Part shown: positions 59,244 to 64,000 of the stretch, piece by piece
Layout: each line of letters begins with the position of its first letter
Numbering within the stretch: position 1 is the stretch's first letter
NCBI GenBank assembly: GCA_035610835.1
Contig: CM069455.1
Span: 43,268,928 to 43,332,927, forward strand
Length of the DNA stretch: 64,000 nt
From: Ophiura sarsii
Lineage: Eukaryota; Echinodermata; Ophiuroidea; Amphilepidida; Ophiuridae
Direction: 5' to 3'
The notes under the pieces: model-generated
Seen by the model: the letters and a program-made list of their open reading frames with translations, nothing else
What the model was told of the DNA's origin: nothing
Database searches by the model: none
Made by a program: the position numbers and the translations under genes

Positions 59244-61516
59244 GGCCACATTTAATTTTTATTTGCTATCTTGTAATGTTTCCAACAGTAAATAATGTTT
59301 ATTTTTCAGGTTGGCCGGGCCTATAGTAAGATAAAATGGTTGTAAAATGATATGAAACTCCGTATCCCTATTATATGTTCTGTAATGTCCGAATCAATCA
59401 GATTTCCTTGTTAAGTATAGAAAGAAACAAATACGCTTACAATGATAAGGTATCAATATTGAAAGGTACGATTTATATTTTCAAACAAATATTACACAAT
59501 TTGAACGTTGACAAACTAAATGAAGTTTATTTTCTGACTTGTAAAATAAAAGGTTGTCTTCATCGGGGTCTATCACTCTACACTGTAGGCCTACTGTACC
59601 TGTACCTGTTCATATTAAAATGGCACCAAATAAGACCATTAAAGATGAGATGCAGCCAGTGCTTGCCAAATTGAAAGCATTTTTGAAATGGAGACATTGG
59701 GAAGGGAAAGCTACCTGTCTTTGCAACGTCAATTAAACTGACTCTCATGGCACACCTTGGGTTATAATGATAAAAGTAGGTGGGTATCATAATTATTTTT
59801 TATTATGGCCGTTTTTCACTCTATTGATTCCATCGATATTTTTGTCAGAAAATAGCCTCCTCTCCCAGTCAATGGAACGACTGAGTCACGTGGTTGGAAG
59901 ATCGGTCTCAGATGGATAGACTATAGATACTGGCGAAATTTATTTACTGGCCGGAATTACGTCACGAAGAAATGTTCTCGAAAATGTTTCTCCGCTAAAG
60001 GTCACAGCCGGTCGTTTTCAAAACAGGTCCCTAGTACGATCAAGTAGAGTGATGCGCGGTCGACTGTGACAGAAACTCGTAACGCAGGCTTCTAATGAAT
60101 AGGATGCTTGGAGTGGTAGGGCCTTTCATGTTCATGCAGGGAGTGTTAAATAGAAAGGAGTGTGCACGACATTTTAAATCCAATTCGAGTAACCTCTCAA
60201 GTACCACTTATCCGATTACGCCTTTGTACCAGTCAGTTAGTCAGTGTATATTTCATGGTAGTCTTCATGTTATTTTTTTATTTCCCCAAACTGTTGATAG
60301 TTTCCTAACTTTTATTCATTCCAGTGGACACCAATGAACACAATATTATTGATTACAATATGGCACGCTGAATACTGATTCATATCACGCTTGGTTGCCG
60401 CTTAGGGGGGTGGGGGGGGGGGGGGAATAATTTATACTGTTTTAACGAAATGCACGGTGGGATTGTGTTACCAGCCTAAAATCAAAGAGGTCGCAAACTT
60501 GCTTACAATTGTATATTATTAGCCTAGCTATACAAAGTGTGCAAAGGAGAAATTGTTAGGCACACTGGTAAAATGGTTGTAAAACAGGTTTTGCTATCAT
60601 TATCAAACTGAACTCAAGTTAAATCACTTATTTATCGAGCAATAATATAATTGTTTACGCATTTTAATTGTTTATTTAGATACAAAGTTAAATAAATCAA
60701 GAGTTAAATGATAGATAAAAAAAAAAAAAAAAATGAGCTCACTGAATACAATGTCATGCTCTACCACACATCTACCCAGTACTCAACAACGGAATAAATC
60801 TCATTATCCTCATTTGCATACTTGGGACTTATACACCATACCTTACCCAATCACTGCTCGACTAAACCATACGATGTGTCGTGACGGATGACGTGACGTG
60901 TTGCATTATTCATGTTACAATCTGTTATACACAGCGAACATGCACCGGGGTCATGGGTTAATGCGCTGTGTATAAATACTACGTTCCCGGCAGACATTCT
61001 GTTCAAAGGCACAAAAAGTGGACTTGTTTAAAGCATTTGTTAGCAATTCTGAGGTGTGCAGTTCGATTTTCTTTCTCGAATTGGTTAGAAAACCTTCTAT
61101 TTTAGAACATCTGAAATTTAAAATGAACTGCACACCTGGGAAAGTATGATGCCGAGGGCATATATTTTGCACGTAAATCCAATACAAGAGTTCTGAAAAT
61201 CGACAAAAATATGACGTCATAACCATTGCTTCGGGACAAAATGGCGCGGTACCCGACCCCCACCCCTAGTTGCCGCTAAAAACCCATTGAAGAATGATGA
61301 GATTGTCATTCGATCATTTTGCTGCTGCTACACAATAACCAGTTGATGTAGCAATGATCGATTTTTAAATGTCATTTTAGAAGACGATTAATAATGAACA
61401 CGAAGCGATTACATAGCTCATTTGCAACTGATTGTGCCACAACAAAAATAAAAAACCCGTGTAAAATAGGAACAAATTCCGGGTGACGGATATTCTGTCT
61501 AAACACAATTTGTTTT
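59244..61516. other. Intergenic DNA, no gene recognised
   Basis: Holds the inverse copy of 55533-55560 at 59898-59925. A TGTTAAATAGAAAGGAG word is shared with about 55031. There is a poly-G run near 60405-60425 and a 13-bp inverted pair AGGTGTGCAGTTC (61052-61064) / GAACTGCACACCT (61125-61137). Short frames at 59554-59736 and 60095-60337 have no recognisable domain. Confidence 0.4.
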
Positions 61517-61901
61517 TTAAAGGGCCCTTAGAGGTATATTATGTGATCTTTCCAGGGAACGCCCTCAACATCGAAAAAAAGAAGATTTTCTTGCAGATTT
61601 ACATTTCTGATCATAAATCGTACATACATTCCAAGTTACAGGGAGATACGATTCTTAATTATTTCAAAATCATGATTTTAGAGTGAAAATAAACTGTCGG
61701 ATAATCCGACAGTTTATTATTTTCACTCTAAATTCACTCTAAAACCATGATTTTGAGGTAATTAGGAATCGTATCGCTCTGTAACTTGGAATGTATGTAT
61801 GATTTATGATCAGAAATGTAAATCTGCAAGAAAATCTACTTTCTAAAAAAAATAATGAATAGAGGGCGCTCTCTGGAAAAGATCACATAATATGCCTTTA
61901 A
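61517..61901. mobile_element. Palindromic MITE with TTAA target site
   Basis: Borders TTAAAGG and CCTTTAA give TTAA on both sides. The arms (TATTATGTGATCTTT... / ...AAAGATCACATAATA) run almost to the centre, where AAACTGTCGGAT/ATCCGACAGTTT forms a perfect hairpin (about 61692-61716). An extra 8 bases sit near the left tip. TTAA duplications are typical of piggyBac and Kolobok families; which one is not decided. It has no coding capacity. Confidence 0.85.
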
Positions 61902-62398
61902 CACTTTCCATGCGGCTGTTTCTTTTATTGTATATAAAACAGAATTTTTAGAAACCCTTACCAGCTTGCAAGGTCTATCCGAAAGATTTCTGAATAAATA
62001 CAAGGCATTTTTATACTTATTTCATTGCATTTCACACGATGATTCCAAATATGGAATATTTTGATATATTTGAAATATTCTGTGAAACTTTCAATCATAC
62101 AATAAAATGACGCTACTGATAATGACTGATCACCAATTTTACCCGCGATAGCTATTATACGCACAGCCAATTTTGACTAGCGTTTTATTGTTAGCATTTA
62201 TTATAACCATGGCAACGAACGATATTTTCTTGTTAAATATCAATTTATTAACGACTTAAGGCGATGGCATCTATTTGACTTGCTGCACCTAAATATTCCA
62301 ATAGCAAAACCATCGGGGAAAATAACACACCGACTAGCTAGTGTCATCTTTACATATTACATGATATTGCGCAGACCATTGTGTCTGTATTAAATTGT

Positions 62399-62545
62399 TA
62401 ACACTTTCCATGCGGCAGGCGTCTGCAAACGACATTCACAAAATATTTCAAACATTTCAAAATTATTAAATTGAATTACCATATTTGGAATCACCATGAT
62501 AAATGTATTAAAATAAGTACAAACATGTCTAGTACTGATTCAGTA
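62399..62545. repeat. Dispersed repeat, second copy
   Basis: AACACTTTCCATGCGGCAGG, CGTCTGCAAACGACATTC and GGAATCACCATGATAAATG match the family seen at 25905. A short piece of the same family abuts the TTAA MITE at 61899-61918. Confidence 0.6.
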
Positions 62546-62759
62546 ATCAATCCTTGAGATACACCTTGAAAGTTGGGAAAAGTTTTAAGAACCAAATCGG
62601 TATCAGTTATTTAATCTTCAGATTGAGACTCCATGTATCTCGGTGTATTCATTTTACTGCCAAAACATGATATAAAATACACGATTAACACCGGGTATTG
62701 CCAATGACAACTCTCTAATGTCTTTAGTATTGCCATTGCCAATCGTTATTGGTTCTACA

Positions 62760-62895
62760 TTTAACACTTTCCTTTCCATACGGCAGGCGGCATTCCAAAA
62801 TTTCACAAAATGTTTGAAAGATGTTACAATGTCATTACCATATTTGGAATCACCATGAGAAATGCATTGAAATAAGTACAAACATGCCTAGTATC
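62760..62895. repeat. Dispersed repeat, third copy
   Basis: AACACTTTCC, CGGCAGGCGGCATTCC, AAAATTTCACAAAATG and GAATCACCATGAGAAATG, then CAAACATGCCTAGTAT. Lacks the CGTCTGC part of the other copies. Confidence 0.6.
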
Positions 62896-63049
62896 AACTA
62901 CTGCACGATTCACGTACCCAAAAAGTTAGAATTCATAGCTTTAACTTCTAACTTATCACTGAGTGCGCCTCCTAGTGGTAATACCAGCACACAGCTTTGA
63001 CAAGTGAAGATATCCAAAGGTTGTCTTGCTCGATCGATTATAACCTGCT

Positions 63050-64000
63050 TGATTTTTTTTCTCGATTTCTTTGTTTTATATTAAAAAGTAAGAAGTTAGA
63101 GTTGGAACTCAAAAGTTAGAGCATCTTCTTTGTTTTGTATATTTACAAATTTAGAAGTTAGAGCTCGAAATTCTAACCTGCTTGATTTTCTTTTTCGATT
63201 TCTTTGTTTTATATTAAAAAGTAAGAAGTTAGAATTGCAACTCAAAAGTTAGAGCATTTTCTTTGTTTTTATATTGAAAAGTTAGAAGTTAGAGCTTGAA
63301 ATCCTAACCCGCTAGATTTTTTTCTCGATATTCTTTGTTTTATATTAAAAAGTAAGAAGTTAGATTTGGAACTCAAAAAGTTAGAGCATTTTCTTTGTTT
63401 TCTAATAAAAAAGTTAAAAGTTAGAGCTCGAAATTCTAACATGCTTGATTTTTTGTTCTCGTTTCAATTTTAACTTCTAACTTTGTAATAGAAAACAAAG
63501 AAAATGCTCTAACTTTTGAGTTCCAACTCTAACTTTTGAGTTCCAACTCTAACTTTTGAGTTCCAACTCTAACTTTTGAGTTCCAACTCTAACTTTTGAG
63601 TTCCAACTCTAACTTTTGAGTTCCAACTCTAACTTTTGAGTTCCAACTCTAACTTTTGAGTTCCAACTCTAACTTTTGAGTTCCAACTCTAACTTTTTAC
63701 TTAATATCCTAACCGGCTAGATTTTTTTCTCGATATTCGTTGTTTTATATTAAAAAGTAAGAAGTTAGAGTTGGAACTCAAAAGTAAGAGCATTTTCTTT
63801 GTTTTGTATTACAAAGTTAGAAGTTAGAGCTTGAAATTCTAATCTGCTAGATTTTTCTTCGATATTCTTTGTTTTATATTAAATAGTAAAGAACTTAGAA
63901 TTGGAACTCAAAAGTTAGAGCATTTTCTTTGTTTTTATATTGAACAGTTAGGAGTTAGAGCTTGAAATCCTAACCAGCTAGATTTTGTTCTCGATCTTTT
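63050..64000. repeat. Complex direct and inverted repeat field (AAGTTAGAGTTGGAACTC)
   Basis: Direct units of about 130-170 bp: CTCGATTTCTTTGTTTTATA, then TTAAAAAGTAAGAAGTTAGA, GTTGGAACTCAAAAGTTAG and AGCATTTTCTTTG, near 63060, 63197, 63325, 63728 and 63855. Part is present in inverse orientation at about 63463-63530. It continues beyond the window. Confidence 0.85.
63507..63698. repeat. 20-bp tandem repeat, ~9.5 copies
   Basis: Perfect units of CTCTAACTTTTGAGTTCCAA. The unit is the reverse complement of TTGGAACTCAAAAGTTAGAG found in the surrounding longer repeats, so the array grew from the inverted segment. Confidence 0.96.

Overview
This 64 kb window is repeat-dominated, intron-type eukaryotic DNA with no operons, no ribosome-binding sites and no long open reading frame. 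Nothing in it is prokaryotic. Its tRNA-derived SINE heads, TIR (terminal inverted repeat) elements of hAT, Tc1/mariner and TTAA type, a degraded non-LTR reverse transcriptase, frequent AGGCCTAC-type words and long G/C homopolymers suggest a marine invertebrate, perhaps an echinoderm or related deuterostome. That placement is an inference and was not tested. There is a 100-base assembly gap at 42911-43010.

Region 1 (1-40576) is a higher-order tandem array of six near-identical copies, about 5.63 kb each. Each copy consists of four tandem 376-bp repeats and one 4.12-kb segment that sits inside one of the 376-bp units. The 376-bp repeat contains a 234-bp imperfect palindrome (88-bp arms) followed by an A-rich spacer. 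The palindrome centre looks like an 88-nt exon: an AG acceptor with a pyrimidine tract, an open frame and a GT donor. Because of the symmetry, the opposite strand carries a mirrored exon-like structure. The 4.12-kb segment carries a 222-bp MITE (short non-autonomous transposon) with TA ends, minisatellites, a candidate 3' end with a polyadenylation signal, and a weak candidate first exon. The array stops exactly at the end of the sixth 4.12-kb segment.

Inside the fifth copy (22568-29605) lies a 7.04-kb insertion bounded by about 1.2-1.3-kb modular terminal inverted repeats and a 3-bp duplication (TGT). Its core holds fragments of a non-LTR retrotransposon on the minus strand, recognisable from a GVQQGT block, an FADD catalytic box and C-terminal LEKVI blocks, all broken by stops and frameshifts.

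Region 2 (40577-64000) is ordinary intergenic or intronic DNA full of elements: a foldback Tc1-like element (42.0 kb), hAT MITEs (43.7 and 51.0 kb), a dispersed repeat cluster (47.3-51.0 kb), a 120-bp tandem repeat (51.7 kb), a duplicated tRNA-headed SINE (52.1-52.8 kb), a zoned 8-bp minisatellite (53.0-53.4 kb), tRNA-Ser-like and tRNA-Phe-like SINE heads (54.0 and 56.2 kb), a 1.09-kb mariner-type element (57.4 kb), a TTAA palindromic MITE (61.5 kb) and a complex direct/inverted repeat field (63.0-64.0 kb). The only host-like coding signal here is a minus-strand exon candidate at 58809-59020 that encodes a possible membrane anchor.
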